Positions 30,793-44,600 of a stretch of 64,000 nucleotides of DNA are shown piece after piece (the stretch's first letter is position 1; every line of letters starts with the position of its first letter). Below the pieces are notes generated by a model, which searched no databases, was not told the origin of the DNA, and saw nothing but the letters and a program-made list of their open reading frames with translations. The translations under genes were made by a program, and so were the position numbers. Source of the DNA: Litomosoides sigmodontis (Eukaryota > Nematoda > Chromadorea > Rhabditida > Onchocercidae); contig OY718806.1 in the NCBI GenBank assembly GCA_963070105.1, positions 5,973,865 through 6,037,864 on the forward strand, written 5' to 3'.

Positions 30793-32796
30793 AATGAAAA
30801 GTTAGCAGTGAATTACACTACGATATGTTAAAGTGCAGCGGTTGAACCGAATAGATGATGGAAGCAAAAGGAGAGGTCGAAGAAGGTTGGATTTGCTTAT
30901 GCCTACAGAAATAAGCTCAGGAAATTGGAAATGGCCGTTGCAAGAAATATGATATGCAAAATTGATGTAAATTTGTAATAAGGTACGTAATAAGGAGTCA
31001 AAAAGTGTTCGATTACTTCACACGTACAGATAGATAGCCAAATGCGCCCAGCGGATGAGATGAAATATCAATAAAGAGTTGGGAAGTAATGAGTTAATCA
31101 GTCACGTATACAAGTATCAATCGGCAGTGACAACAACAATAGTGGTTGCAGCAGTAGCGGTGGTGGAAACAGTGGCGATTGCAATAACACCACCGGTAAG
31201 CAATAGCAGCAGCAGTAGCAGCAGCAGCACTTCACCTCACGAAATGACCAGTCGCTGACGGGTTGTTTGATCGTACACGTTAAGCAAAATGAAGATGAAG
31301 TGGTTATAAATCATGAAGTGTTACACGAGGAACGACTGGTTGCATGTGACCTTCCGTTCCTCCGTCGCGCTAAACCCCTTAACTGATCTATTGGCACACA
31401 ACGAGAGGAAGGGAGAGGTAAGCAAAAGACTAGACGAGGACTGTGTATGACTATAAGATGAGCGGAGAGTGAGGTGGGAAGGATAGAAGAGGGCTTGCAA
31501 TAGCTAGCAACATTCAGCGTACGCAGCAACGCAGGATGGAAAAGGAAGAGCGAGGGTGCAGGCGAGTAACGCATGCCTTTTTGTTTACCAGACAGCATGC
31601 GGTAAGTCATTCTTCCACCGTATGCAGGTGGCGCCTTTTCGACATTCAGATTTTAACGTGAATGCTTGGGGTTTCTTCAGACAGGAAGGATTCCAGTCTT
31701 TCGTCGCTCAAAGAGTTGTGATTAGAATTCATCAGGGAATCTCGAATAGCCCGAGGGCAGCATTATCGAAGGTCTTCCCTCTTTATCACTTTTTAACACT
31801 TTCCCTCTTCCACACTCATTAATTCTCCTTCCTCCCATTACCTTTATTTACAATGACATATTTCCTTCCACTTCCCAGTTAACGACCTCTAATTCAGAAA
31901 CAACAAACATCAAAACAGGTTTGATTTTTTTGGGTTCGAAGTATAATTAAATACATGCGGTTATAGATCTTGTGGCTTTGTTATTTGCTTTTTTTGCTTC
32001 TTGTCTCTTTTTAAGTTTGTTCTTTCTTTAGTTTTTTCTCACAAGGACTATTATTTTTTAAATTACCAGTCATACATTTTTTGTAAAGATTACCGGACGT
32101 CAAAATTTTAGGAGAGTAACGCTTAACACAAATTTATGAATTGTCAGACCTCACTTGAAAAAGATATTAACCCGTAAGAATATACATAAGATTCTTAATT
32201 AGCTGGTAAAGTATTCCTGTGGAAGAGCTTATGCAAAAAGCACTCTGGCTCGGTCGCGGACAACTCGTTTAAAAATTATCCTGCTAAAATACACTTGCAG
32301 GGTTACTTGTTGAAGAGATTCTTCTTGAAGAGACCATGGATGGTTTCAAGTGTTTTCTTTAGTCATCTATAAGATTGTCAGCATCAAAAATTGCACGTAC
32401 TAGTAGTGTGCAATAAAAATCAAATGTTAGATTTCGAGATTAGCAGCAGCTGGTGTTGTTTGGAATTAGTGATGAGTCATGGTAGAGATGTTGTCGATGA
32501 TCTGTTGTGTAAGTATAAGTGACTGTATTGCACGGAGTGAAGGGAAGCTAGAAGCTCAGAAGCCCGTCGCAAGAAGGCGTTGCTGGATATTATATGCATT
32601 TCGATTTTGCTTCTTTTCTTGTCTGATTGAATTTGATTTAAAAGTTCAGCGTTAAAAAGAAATTACCAGCAGTGCGATCAATTATCATCGTGAGAGCACT
32701 GAGGCCAGTTGGTGCCGTATTGAACAAAACATTCTTCTCGCAGTGCTTCGAATTTTTATAAAAGAAACTCGAAGGATTCGAAAAATCTATTCAACG
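30793..32796. other. Divergent intergenic region with CAG-type repeats and a purine-rich tract
   Basis: Lies between the Rab gene (-) and the cysteine-module gene (+). It holds an imperfect CAG/GTA trinucleotide run at about 31.13-31.24 kb and a GGA/GAG-rich tract at about 31.40-31.56 kb. Open frames here are explained by these biased compositions. Confidence 0.5.
31128..31240. repeat. Imperfect trinucleotide (CAG/CAA/GTG) repeat
   Basis: Runs such as GCAGCAGCAGTAGCAGCAGC with flanking ACAACAACAATAGTGG. No coding exon with splice signals includes it. Confidence 0.8.
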
Positions 32797-35518
32797 ATGT
32801 TTTTTCCCGTGTTGATCCTGTGTCCTTTTATTTTTGCTATACCAACGGTCTGTTTATTTTTCCCAATAAATTTGCTATTTATCTAATAAAGATATATTTT
32901 TGAAAATCAAAAAGGAATAATTTCAATTCTTCTCCGTTATAAATTAATTGAAATTAATTAATTGATAGTTAGTGAATAAGTGAGATTTAGTAATCATTCC
33001 TGGGAGTCCTTGCTGATTTTATTTGCATTTTTTTAAATATGTTTTCTCAATTTCGAGGAAATTACTGTTTGAGATAACGAGTGTAAAAGTCACGAAACGT
33101 GATACGACAACAATACTACAAAAAAAACACGATAATTTGCGGGAGAACTGTTCCCCACGACCTGGTGGTGGATGTACGTGTATTGTAAAACAAGGAAGTG
33201 GTGTTGAAACTGCTGAAAATTACGATTCCTATGAACAGTGCATGTTAGATATTACAGGTACCTACACATTACTGAGTGTTTTCAATCTTCCGGAGCGTTC
33301 GGGAATATTGATTTTTTTCAAGCACTTTTAAAACTTTCAAAGTTAACCAAACTGTTCGCATCATTATGAATATTTTGAAAGAATTTATAAAGCATATTGT
33401 GAGAGAGTTTGTAAAGCAATCGGCTAGCACAAAACGATTACATTAACCTTTGTAACTCGTTAAGGAGGAAATAAACATTGAATCAATCAGAATGACATCG
33501 AACGTTACAACTTACTGTGTGTTTTGACTTAATGTAATTTTATCTTGTTTTACGCCTAATTTGATGTGCTGTCCAAGTCTTCATAACACAGTACTAGTTG
33601 GCAGATGATATGTGATGTGAAATGATGGATGGACTGTAAGGTGCCAATGTGAAACATTTCATCATAAGGCAGTTTGCAGTTGCATGCCTTCTGCAACTCG
33701 TGGCACTTTTCTTTCACACTTCCAAAAAGAGGAACGGGTCGGCGGAAAAAATGTGAAATATTAGTGCACTATAGCGACTATATGAAGCGAAATACTACTA
33801 TATGTATTTCTATTGGGAATGAAAAAAGAACAAGTCTTTCGGTTTTTATAATCTGCTTAAAGATTCAAAATTTCATCAGGATTCTAGTTAAGCTACTTGT
33901 TAAATTCAAATTGGATTCATTATTTGTTGAAGATCAGTAATGAGCGAAAAATCGATAAAGGATTATTCAAGCACAGATATAACGAGATGTGTCAGAGAAC
34001 GGGCGAAACCAGTCGTTTTGTTACAAATTGTCTGATGCAAGAAGATCAGTTAATTAAATCAGCAGGAAACACACATCAACACTTGCATTTTATGAACTTT
34101 AAGGAAATGAGATGTTTTTCAGTTCAAACAGTGCATAATAAAAAAAATGTAAATGAAGAAATCAAGGATCGGTATGGTAACTATAAGGAAGGCTGCTTCC
34201 CGACACCATCCGGTGGTTGTAAGTGCATTGAGAGAGATGCAGCTGGTGATGAAGTGGTGAAGAAATATAACAAAACGCAATGCAAAATTCCACAGGTATG
34301 CTTACGAACTTCCTGTTGATGCTAATGGAAATTATATAGCAATAGTTAAAGACATCTCTGTTTGCAATTTCTCAGTCCATTTCCAAAATTTTTTTTTCTA
34401 GGTTTATACCGTATTTTCGGCATACTGAGTGTGCATTAAAAAGTGTTTTTTAGAAATCTCCACAAGATCTGAAGTTTCACCACATTACTACTATCTTCAT
34501 TTTTTGATTCGCATTCCTTCGTACCAGAAATCTGAATCAGAAAATGAAAGTTGATCTATATTTAACAAAATTTTTTCACCCTGAAATTTCTCAATTACTA
34601 AAAATATACTCTATCGATCACACTGTCCCAATGTCTTACATCCTCATATACTGCATTTAATAGTGTGAGATCTTAACGTCGATTTTGGGCATTAGATCTT
34701 CCGTCGTTTAGATATTTGCAATAAGTGTTATGTTTCGGATTTTTCCATACCACAACAAAAAACCTTCACGATTTTAACGGGATCCAAAACCCAAATCCTC
34801 CTCAACGACCAACACCTACGTTCTTCACATAACTTTCTTGCGGTTTATTGGCCAGAGGATATTCTTTTTAGAGGATTAAAAGGACAGCTAATGAACGACC
34901 ATCTCAAAATGTTCGTGACCCGGTTCGAGAACGAGCCCAAGCAAATTATCGTGCAGTCATTAATGAATTAAATGAAAAATTTAAGGGACTCAAAGAAGGA
35001 TGCTTTCCTAGACCTAGGGGTAAGCACAATTTTTAATTTCAGGCTTAGAAAACAGTTTTTTATGTTTTTATTGTTTTTTGGGTTTTAATTAAACTTTAGA
35101 AATTGAAATCCTTTGATCGCTGTGGGCTACAACTGCTACAATGATAACATAAAACCAATTTCAGTAATCTTGAAATTGTAACTTAGCTGTGATCCATATA
35201 TTTTCATAAACGTGTTCAGAGATATTACAAATATGAGAGGATAGTTGCTAATCACATGAAAACGTTTGTTTAGGCTAAATCAAATAATGTTTGTAAAGCG
35301 GTTGACTATACTTTGTTTTCTTAACTTTCCAGCTTAATTATTACGAAATGAACTCGAATGTGAATGTAACCTGATTAATCCTGGAAATTTCAGGATGTTT
35401 GTGCGTAATCGGAAAAGATCAAGACGGCCGAGATATCACAGAACGGCGGATAAAGGACCGTGATTGTAAGTGTCAACCTGGTGAGCACGGTCATGGATGT
35501 CCAGCAAGCGGTGCTTAA
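32797..35518 (+). CDS. Secreted protein of three four-cysteine modules, family not recognised
   Basis: Five exons (32797-32847, 33074-33257, 34123-34295, 34872-35019, 35394-35518) join in frame to 226 residues. Residues 1-14 (MFFPVLILCPFIFA) form a signal peptide. Three related modules follow at residues 43-73, 103-132 and 180-210. Each has C-[SF]-P-x-P near its start, then C-x-C-[IV], then a final Cys 18-20 residues later. Cys spacings are 7-1-19, 7-1-18 and 6-1-20. Lys/Arg/Glu-rich linkers separate them. RIKR (137-140), between modules 2 and 3, fits a furin-type cleavage site, and VTKR lies early in the chain, so the precursor may be cut into separate modules. The tail is rich in His and Gly (EHGHGCPASGA). 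I do not know this family. Each module has four Cys, enough for two disulfides. The first intron is the least certain junction. Confidence 0.72.
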
Positions 35519-36030
35519 AGTCGGAAACAATAAAGTGCTTCATTAGTTTTCAGTGAAAGTAATTGTTTTTATATCTATGAAGTTGTCCTATGATTTTAGT
35601 TTTTCAGTAAAAAGTTCCATTGACGTGATATCGATCCTGTTTGTGGCTTTCGACAAATTGTAAATAACAAAATTACTAATTAAATAACAATTTTTTTTGA
35701 AATTGTCTTAGATTTTATGAATTCAGTTAATAGTGAATGATTAATTTTTAATATATCCACAGTGTTTTAAAAGAAATGTAGCTAGCAATATTTCGGTGTC
35801 CCAATAAAAATTTATCCGGATGGGCAACAGCTGCTGTAGTGGTGACATGTAATCAGTTTCAATGATCTTAAAGCTATAACTAAACCATAATCCATATATT
35901 TCAAATAAACGTTACATGTACAAGTATTGCAAATGCTTGATTTATGAATTCTACTCATTTGAAATTTGCATTCACCCAAATTTCGAACTTAAAAATATGT
36001 GGCAGTTGTTTATAACTTTGTTTAAGAAAA
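35128..36030. repeat. Pair of diverged direct repeats, one in the last intron and one downstream
   Basis: The block at about 35128-35330 (around CAATTTCAGTAATCTTGAAA and GATCCATATATTTTCATAAA) resembles the block at about 35830-36030 (around CAGTTTCAATGATCTTAAAG and AATCCATATATTTCAAATAA). The first copy lies in the last intron of the cysteine-module gene and the second is past its 3' end. This suggests an old duplication spanning the last exon, or two copies of a dispersed element. Confidence 0.5.
35529..35534 (+). terminator. Polyadenylation signal AATAAA
   Basis: A canonical AATAAA 11 bases after the stop of the cysteine-module gene, giving a very short 3' UTR. Confidence 0.7.
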
Positions 36031-36902
36031 TTGATTTTTAAGGTTAGTTTCGCTTCAGGTGCAAGAAAATAATGAATCATCAATTTTATGCGAAATCTTT
36101 TTTGAGAGTGTGTTCAACTTTTCCATCCCTTTTCAGTATGAGACTTTTCTACAATCATTGTATTCCAGAAACTAAACGTTCTCTATAAATGAGTGGAATT
36201 AGCAAACAGGACATAGATATTCTTCCGTTCAAATATTTGCATCACTGATAACATGGAAGAAGCAAATAATATCAGTGCAAGAAATTATCTTCCTCTAATG
36301 ACTTTTCGGAAAGGCAGCATTTGTCGATCTAGCAATTTTCCTCATGTAAATATAATTCTCTCTTGCATAAGTTTTTAAAAACCGCCTGAGATGAGCCGTA
36401 ATTTTGTTGTTCAGTTTTTTTTTCTTGCAAAATGCAAGGAGAAAACGATGAAAGCCAACAGAAACCCACATTTTTTTTATTTAATTGAAGAAATTAAATA
36501 TGATAATGGTGATTAGTGTGTAATGAGTCCAGAGTGGACAGTGGTGAAATACTCTTTCAGCTACTAGATCAAATTCGAATTTCGATAAGGCGGATGGGAG
36601 ATGAAACAATTTTCTTGTGACTCTTCACTCAGTTCCTTGACTGTAATAACAGCACACCGGACACTGAAATTTTATATGACTTGTTTATTTTTTCAACTTT
36701 CTTAGTCACAATTCTTCCAAAATGGCAACTTGTATTTTAAGGCAGTTTGAAAGCTCTTGAAATGATTTATGTAAAATATAACGGGAGAAAAATAAGTAGA
36801 TTAAATGTAGTTAAATAGGTAAGCGATGGTGTAAAAAATGACATGTGCGTTAAAAACATTTGACAAACGCGAAACTTTTCGAAAAAATCACTTTGAAAGA
36901 AA

Positions 36903-39479
36903 TTAGAAATTGCTTACGGATCCTTGTTCTGTTATTTGCTTGCTTTTGCAAATAGATTGACCTGGACACTGACCATCTGAACCACACGAACCAATCTGCA
37001 CGCCGGTGTGACAAGTGCACTGAGTATTTGCACCATACCAGGGGATCACCGATTCCGGTGATATTCGGTATCTAGTTGAAGCGTGCGGTAGATGACTTAT
37101 TAATGGATAGGTCGCAATAATATGCGGTCTATGCGTTGCTATCGGAATTTGCCCAGGTTGCGTGCCTCAATATACTGTGGTCAGGAAATTCGTATTCATT
37201 AATCTTGATACAACATAAGGTCCAACCTGTTAGCCCATTTTTGCTTACAGTGTTTGACCTATTTTCCAGGACCTTTTATTTTATGATATGGTATGGTTGA
37301 AAGACTAGAACATTGAAAAGTGTGTTAGCAAGATAATAATAATCTGTAATGGATTGTACAAAGATACAAAACAGGAAAAAAGGAAACAACTTACCAGAAT
37401 TCCATACACAAACTTGTAACAAAGCATTAAAAATAAGGCCTGCTGCACAAGGCATGCGTTGCCATCTTCCGCAATACAAACTGTTCGCTGCTGGCTGACA
37501 TTGCAGAAAATGTGATGGACTTTCCGGATCAGTGACAAGTGGTTCAATCATCCATGAACAAATCCTTTGGTATCTAGCATCCGCGACATCATGTTCAACT
37601 GCTGCAAATAATTGTTATTGCTATTACCTAAAAAATTTTATCACTTCGACAGTTTGAAACTATCATCTGCGCTGTTTACGTTAATTTCACATTTCAAATT
37701 ATAGCTGGTGTTTGATACAGCCTTAAAGAATCGATTGAGTAAATCGGCAAGCAATCATTTTTACTTTTCATTATGATTATATGAAGAGATGTGTGGTCAG
37801 GAAGTGGTTGGGAATGAAATAAGTGATCTAAAATATTATTTCTTGAGAATAATCATACTAGTGAGAGGCTTTAGCTGAAATTATTCAGACCTATTGGACA
37901 TGCCTGCGGCGCAATAATATCCGAATGTTGTTGATTTTTTATCTGTTCCTGAATTAGGGGACAATGAAGTTGTCCATTATGTAGTAGAAGACAACCTTTG
38001 GGGATTTCCTTCCTCTGAAAGTAACACAAATTTCTACAGATTAGAAGTCATTTCTGTTCAAACTATTAAGAGCACGATTAACCTGAACAACACAAATTAA
38101 GCTAAAGTAAATTTAGATTGAAACACTCACTGCAAGTTTAGTGCCACCGAGCAAATAAGTTGAATCAGACGCACCACAAGTACATATGCCACTTGCACTC
38201 AAACAGTCACCACAATTATCACCCTAAATTCAATACTTCATGTTGAAAATTGTAGCAATTCCACAGCTGTTATGGAGAAAATTTCTAGGTTTCTTTTCTT
38301 AGAATACTGCGCAGTTATTTTTAATAAAGATCGAATTTCAGTCATAACGAAATTGCAACAAATAGCCTACAGTAGTCACGCATCTTTCTTGTCCCTGACA
38401 CACCAGTTGACGAGCTTGTCGGACCTGAAATTTTAAAACATCAGATTTATGGGCAAATTTCCTTTTGAAATCATTGATTTGGAACATAACATGGAAACAG
38501 TTAAACCTCTCACCTTTGGTATGTTGCTTCCATTCATAACTCCTTTGTATGTGACCAGTTCAATGACTACGACTTTTGGGCACTCACAGTTCTCATCTTC
38601 TGCAGAACACGAGCACTGATCCTTGTGTCGCTCAACGCTTTTCACGATGAACTTAATCAGACATCATTATTCCTCAATTTTATGAATTGCAACAAGATTT
38701 TCACTTAATTTAGTGACTAACTTTCGGTCCACCTTTCAAAGAGGGACAGAATTTGTATTTTTCAGCATTAGGTCCATCGCATAATTGTTGTCGAGCTTTG
38801 ACCAGTCTATCAATTTTACATTCTCGAGCTGGTGCTACAAACTGATACCCGGTAGGGCAGTCCTTTGACACCCAGATCCCAAGATCATTACTAAAACGAG
38901 CAAGTTTTGCAATCAATTTTTCCAAGCAGTTCAATTTTTGGGTATTTTTCGAGGGGACCATCTAACCGATTTCCAGCATTTTCGGCTTGAAAAACGCATT
39001 CGATATATTTGTTTGGATCAGTTGTTGGTCGTGGAAAAGATGATAACTGGCAAATATCACCTATAATGCTACGCCAAAGCACGAAGGAGCCGATGTAATC
39101 GTTTGCACTTTTCTCTAAACTATTTTCTATTGACGTCGTGCTGCACTGTCCTGAAACCAATGATTGTCAATTGCAGCTATAAAAAATACCTACCTATACA
39201 CCACATGTACGGGTTACTTTTGTAGCGTTGACAGTGTTGCTTAATCGGGCACTCTTGACCGACGACCGAGGACAATGACCCACCCACAAGCTTTTCTGAT
39301 ATCCAATCTGCTTCACATGTTACCGAACAATAAAGTAATCTTCGTCGACATGTGTACTTGAATTGTTGAGTTATATTCGCATAAAACAGATATCCACAAA
39401 TATGTATTTGGAAAGAGACAAAGAGTGACCTACCAAAGTAGATGAAAAATGAGTTGAGGAGAAGAGTAATAAATTGCAT
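36903..39479 (-). CDS. Secreted protein with two chitin-binding type-2 (peritrophin-A) domains
   Basis: About nine exons. It starts with the signal peptide MQFITLLLNSFFIYF. The first chitin-binding domain is FPRPTTDPNKYIEC, then WVSKDCPTGYQF and a final Cys, joined across a 76-base intron (38911-38986). A middle region is rich in paired Cys (QCSCSAEDENCECP; DNCGDCLSASGICTCG). The second chitin-binding domain runs from YQRICSWMIEP through SPSHFLQC to PCAAGLIFNALLQVC. The C-terminus (QCTCHTGVQIGSCGSDGQCP) resembles an EB/WAP-like Cys-rich module. CBM14 domains bind chitin in eggshell, cuticle-associated or gut matrices; nematodes use them in the eggshell and pharyngeal lining. The stop at 36903 follows ITEQGSVSNF. 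Domain calls are strong. The junction between the signal-peptide exon and exon 2 is unresolved. Confidence 0.82.
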
Positions 39480-41651
39480 GTTGAACTAAAATAACTAACA
39501 GCGAAGCAATAGGAGAGTAGAAAGAGAATAGAAGTGTTACTGCACTGATGAATTAGGGATTGCAATCCAGGACTTCTATCTGTTCCTATTTGTAGGAACG
39601 AGGGAAAGCCATACAAAACTGGACTTGTTTTTTTTTCGGTATAAACAAGATATGTAACTCAATAACTTCCCATTATCCTCTTCTCATCGCCCACCCTTTC
39701 AATATTTTTTTTGGCATTGTATTTTTCTCCTCATTTTGCTAGGCAGACTACCGTGTCAACAAATTCATACAACCTTACCGTTTGCCATTTTTTTTGGCCA
39801 TCTTCATCAACTTTCTTACAATATTTATGTTGCAAAAATAATATCCATATCACGTATGTCTATACCGATCATTCCAACAAAATTTAAAAAAATCATTGTT
39901 CTAATGCCATTTTAGTTCAATTGTACTGTACTACAACGTCGTATGACTCACTACGAAAACACTTTCATATGCACTGGGGTATTCTGTTATCCGTTCATCA
40001 ACAAAAACTATCAATTTGTAAGTGCTTCTTGTTGCTCACAATACAACGACTTCACTCCTTACCATTTTAGCTATTTATTTCAAGTAAGTGTATTTCAAAA
40101 CTTATCCCACGTACGCACACGCACGCATTTGCACCGCAAATTTGTTGCCGGTAAGTACCGATGATACAATCAGCAGTAATTGAATGTTTATAATCGTTAA
40201 ATCATTCTTAATCGATCATCTTATACATAATTCTAAATTGTCATATCATACTGTTCTGTTTGTTTGGTTTACAGCCTAATTTTGAAACTCGTTTTTTTAA
40301 AAACCGCCACACATAGCCAACAAGGTAGGTTCCCAAACTTGAGAACCCAATACCAGTATCCAAACTTTGATTTCCCAGTGTGAGACTACTCAGTTTTCAA
40401 GTCGAGTTTTCCTCATCATATCCACAAAGAAATAACTTTAATATGTAATTATCCGCATAAACCTGTGTTTTGTTGGAAAATAATGAAGAGAACAAATTTC
40501 ATGGTTGAGCTTGCACGAGACAGTGCTTAGTGCTCTAAAATGACGAGAAGTCAATCCTCGAACAAGTCTATGCTGCTGTTCCACGATTATTCACACTCTT
40601 CTCATATTCACAAAATTTTGAAAGCTTTGAAGATTTGAAGTTTGCTGCCCCATATCTTCATTTTATTTTCTATGACTTACTCAGCCGAAACTTTCCGGAA
40701 ACAGTCCAACATTTGTTCTAATATTGTTAGCTCGTCAAATATGAACTTTTTTTTTCCAAACACTGCAACCACCTTAATTTACTCAACTCTACCTATATGT
40801 AGTCACTCACTTGACTTAATAGTTAATACATTAGCAGACCCACTCCAGTGTAGGCTGTTTTTGAAATCTCACATAAGTTACGGAGATTACACCGTACTTT
40901 GCAGAAACTCCTACTAGACTAGTTCCAAATAACTAGTTTTCTGAAAATCTAAATATTACACCTACAGAAAAACCGTAACTTCTTATTTCCACAAACTAGA
41001 TATCTGCAAATATCTTACTGATTCACAAACATCTTACTGTTGAGCAACCCTTTTTCATATTTTGAATTTCCAAGTCGTATGTATTATGCGATGTCTCACC
41101 TGGTCGGACAATGACTTTACAAATTTAGATTCATAAAAAATAGGAAAATGCACCAGTTAAACTTCAGCACTTTTCAGAAATCATGTCAATGCCTTTAAAA
41201 AGCAATTTTCAGGTGGAAACTATGAACCCAAGCTGGAATAAACTACTGCATTTTTGCAAGATGCCTCAATCATAAAGTCTGATATCAAAGTGATTAATTC
41301 ACTGAACTGTACATTATTCAATCAGCTATATAGTACTTTGTTCTCCTTTCTCGCATCCATCATCGCTCTTACTTGCCAACAACTTCTCCTCAAAATAAGC
41401 ATTCGCCCGAAGTCAAAAACTTTTGAATCTTTAAGGAAAAGTTTTGAAATCTTCCCTTAGGCGACATTAACAAAAATTTTATTAACTATCACCGTAGAAT
41501 ATTTTGGTACCAATACATCTGAACTTATATAAATAAAATCTAACTTCTATAGTAAATGGGATCAATCGTAAACAATATTTCTTAAAAAAATGAGGTGACG
41601 AAAATCACAAATTCATTTTTTTTAACTGGTTATTATAAAAAATTCAACAAA
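39480..41651. other. Intergenic region upstream of the chitin-binding gene
   Basis: AT-rich sequence between the chitin-binding gene start and the desaturase stop. Open frames at about 40.6-40.9 and 41.25-41.46 kb lack splice-site support and recognisable motifs. Confidence 0.45.
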
Positions 41652-44600
41652 TCATTCGTCTTTTTGTTGGCCGGCATAGGTAAGGATGCCAGTACCTCTA
41701 CCAATAAGATATTCTAGTTTTATATTGAGAGTCAAATAATCCAACAAAAAATCGGTATTGCTTTTACATCGATATACCTTATATGGCTCCAGAACTTTTT
41801 TAATTGCCGCTGTTGCTTCCATTAAATGGTAATGGGGAATTTTTGTGAAGAAAAAATGATGAGCCACGTGTCCTGAATGTGAAAAATCATTAACACCACT
41901 ATAAATTATAAAAATAAATTATTGATTTATGAGTTAAAACAGAACTTCTCGCCAGCTCCTTCAACACCTTTAAAAACACACATTCTTATATGACACTGAA
42001 ATATGCACCGTAAACTACTTCATTATTAAATTACTTTCTTTAGTCCAAATATCAACGTTGGAAAATGATACCATCAGTGATATGATGCAACAATCTATCA
42101 ATTCCAAAACCGTACACTCGATCGATGGTTTGTACTTGCCCCATCACATAACTCCAGTAGCCTTGCTCGTAAACCTGCACAAAAAAAAACATGAACAAGA
42201 ATTCTAGTAAACTTTAGAGAACTCACCATAGCAATATAAAAACAAGTTAATTGCCTAAAACCGAACGCTTTGGTTATAATCTACGCCACATCGTCAAATA
42301 AGCTCACAAATCAGCCTCCCTTAGCTTCTGCTGTACTTATTTTTCCACCTTTAATTAAAATCCATTCAAAATAAGACTTCTACTTCCTTATGGTGGCATG
42401 CTAACCAATTTTGTGAGTGGAAAAAGTGATTCTTCAAGGCTGTTAAGTATCATCTGTTTAACTCAAGTATCACCTGTTTATATAAGTATATTCACCTCAT
42501 AGATTAAAAAAACATAATCAATACTGATATACTTAAGAATGCAACTAAGTTTAAATGGCAAAACAAAGTCTGCAATATACCTCTATACTATAGTCGTTGT
42601 GTTGCAAATAAGTTATGATAACAAGCCAGTAACCTTGAAACAACAGCGGAATGTAATAATACTTTATGAATGTGAACCAGCTATTATTACATATAGTAAA
42701 AGCCATCTGTAATATTTATTAACAGGAACACCATTAAAATTGATATACTAAATTCGAAAAAAACGCAAAAACCACAGATTCTGCGAGTCACTTCTAAGAT
42801 GCATTTTTCACACATTTTTTTGAAATTAATAAACTGACCATAGCACAAAATACACATGCTAAACCACTGAGAATACATTTCACTCGTTCACGACTGGTGT
42901 TAAAAAGTTTACTGTAAGGCCAAAAATGGCTACCGTCTGGTAGACCGACCATCGTATAAATCGGACTCCACCTAGAAATGCTCTTTTATTGAAAAAATTG
43001 GATGTTATATTAAATGGACATCTCTTCTACGGAAAAAGGATCCCAACTCAGAGGTGCTTTTATGAGATTTCCTATATTCACTTGAACAATTCATCAGTCA
43101 AATCCAGAAATACAACACTTAACCAACCGAACAAAACCGGAAAGTGGAATCTTTGAAAAATTGCGCATTATCCAACCGCGTGTCATGAAATCTTTTTCGA
43201 GCACCCAGGGATGTCCCTAAATTTTAATAAGTTCGAAACAATCGACCTGTAGCAGTAATCAAAAAATTAGAAAAAAAAGCCATCCATTACTGATTACAGT
43301 GCTGTCACATTTGAAGACAACAGACTGGACAACTGGACATAGTGTTAAGATCGCGAACTGACCATGTCATTGTCAATATGAGAAGTGTACTGATGATGTT
43401 GTCGGTGCGACCTCTGCCAAGGCCAGTATGGCGCCAAAAGTGGTGCATGAGCAATGTGTCCAAAAAGGTCGTTGACCCAAGTATATTCGGAAAAGGTACC
43501 ATGACCACAATCATGACCAATCACAAACAGTGATGATCCGAACATTCCCATCAAGCAATACCTAAAATCCATCATTTACTGCAGGCAATTCAATACTCAG
43601 TTTTAAATTGAATACACTGTCTACATCAATAGGCTTTTTAAGCAAAACTTTACATCATTCATAGCTATGCAAACCGATGTAAACATGAATACATCTTACC
43701 ATATAAAGAGCCCAAAAATTCCAAATGATTCGAATACACCAACAAATTTGTACAAGCTGTACAATATCACGAAATCGAGAGCAAGATAAAATAGCGATTT
43801 GAAAAGCAATCTTTCGAAACATGATGATGGTACGGCACGCCTTATTTCTTCAAACGATGGCAAATCTCGTTTTGGACGCTTAAAAATTGAATATGACACT
43901 AACAAACCAGTAAATCGCTTAAAAAAAAAAGGACTAATAAAATCCTCTTCCTCCCACTATCCTCATGAGCGTTAAACTTCATCGCAATATTTTTAATGTC
44001 ATAAGATGTCAACTCCACTTCAACGAGCTGTTACAAGTCTTATAATCTCCCCCAGTCGGAACATATTATGCCCCAACTATGCATATCAATTTTCTGACCA
44101 AGCAGGTCTTTTTCAGATATTACTCAGCAACAAGTGACATTGAACAAAAAGAATACTGTAATTCGTTCATAACCTCCTCAGAGGTCCATTTACATAGGAA
44201 AAAGGTAAGTAAAATTCAATAGTAGTAGATTTTTTCACAGCATTTTTACGGTAGATTTTTTTTGCATAAAACCCTATTGCTATCATTTGAGCATTGATGA
44301 TGTTATGATAAAAGTTTGACACTTTGTTTCTGGTGGTAAAATTAAATTGTGACGAAGTGGGAAGCTCAACGAACAACGACTGCTCTCGAATTATTTTTAC
44401 ATCCAAAAAAATGAAGCATGCAATTAAAAAGTCAAGTATAGATGCTTTTTCACATATTAAATTGCTGAACGACTCGATCTGTTGCCCTTCTAGCAATTTT
44501 ATCCCAAATATTTATTTCAAGTCAATGTATCACCGTTTACTAGTCCTTATTCGAAGATACGATTTTACAATTTTATTCAATTAGAATATTTTGTCAACAT

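Noticed and set aside
31311..31822. Open frames on both strands near 31.3-31.8 kb
   Set aside because: Explained by a purine-rich tract; no exon borders or motifs.
33897..34122. Long N-terminal part of the 140-residue frame before the second cysteine module
   Set aside because: A strong TTTTTCAG acceptor at 34122 removes it and gives an in-frame join with the previous exon, so it is intron.
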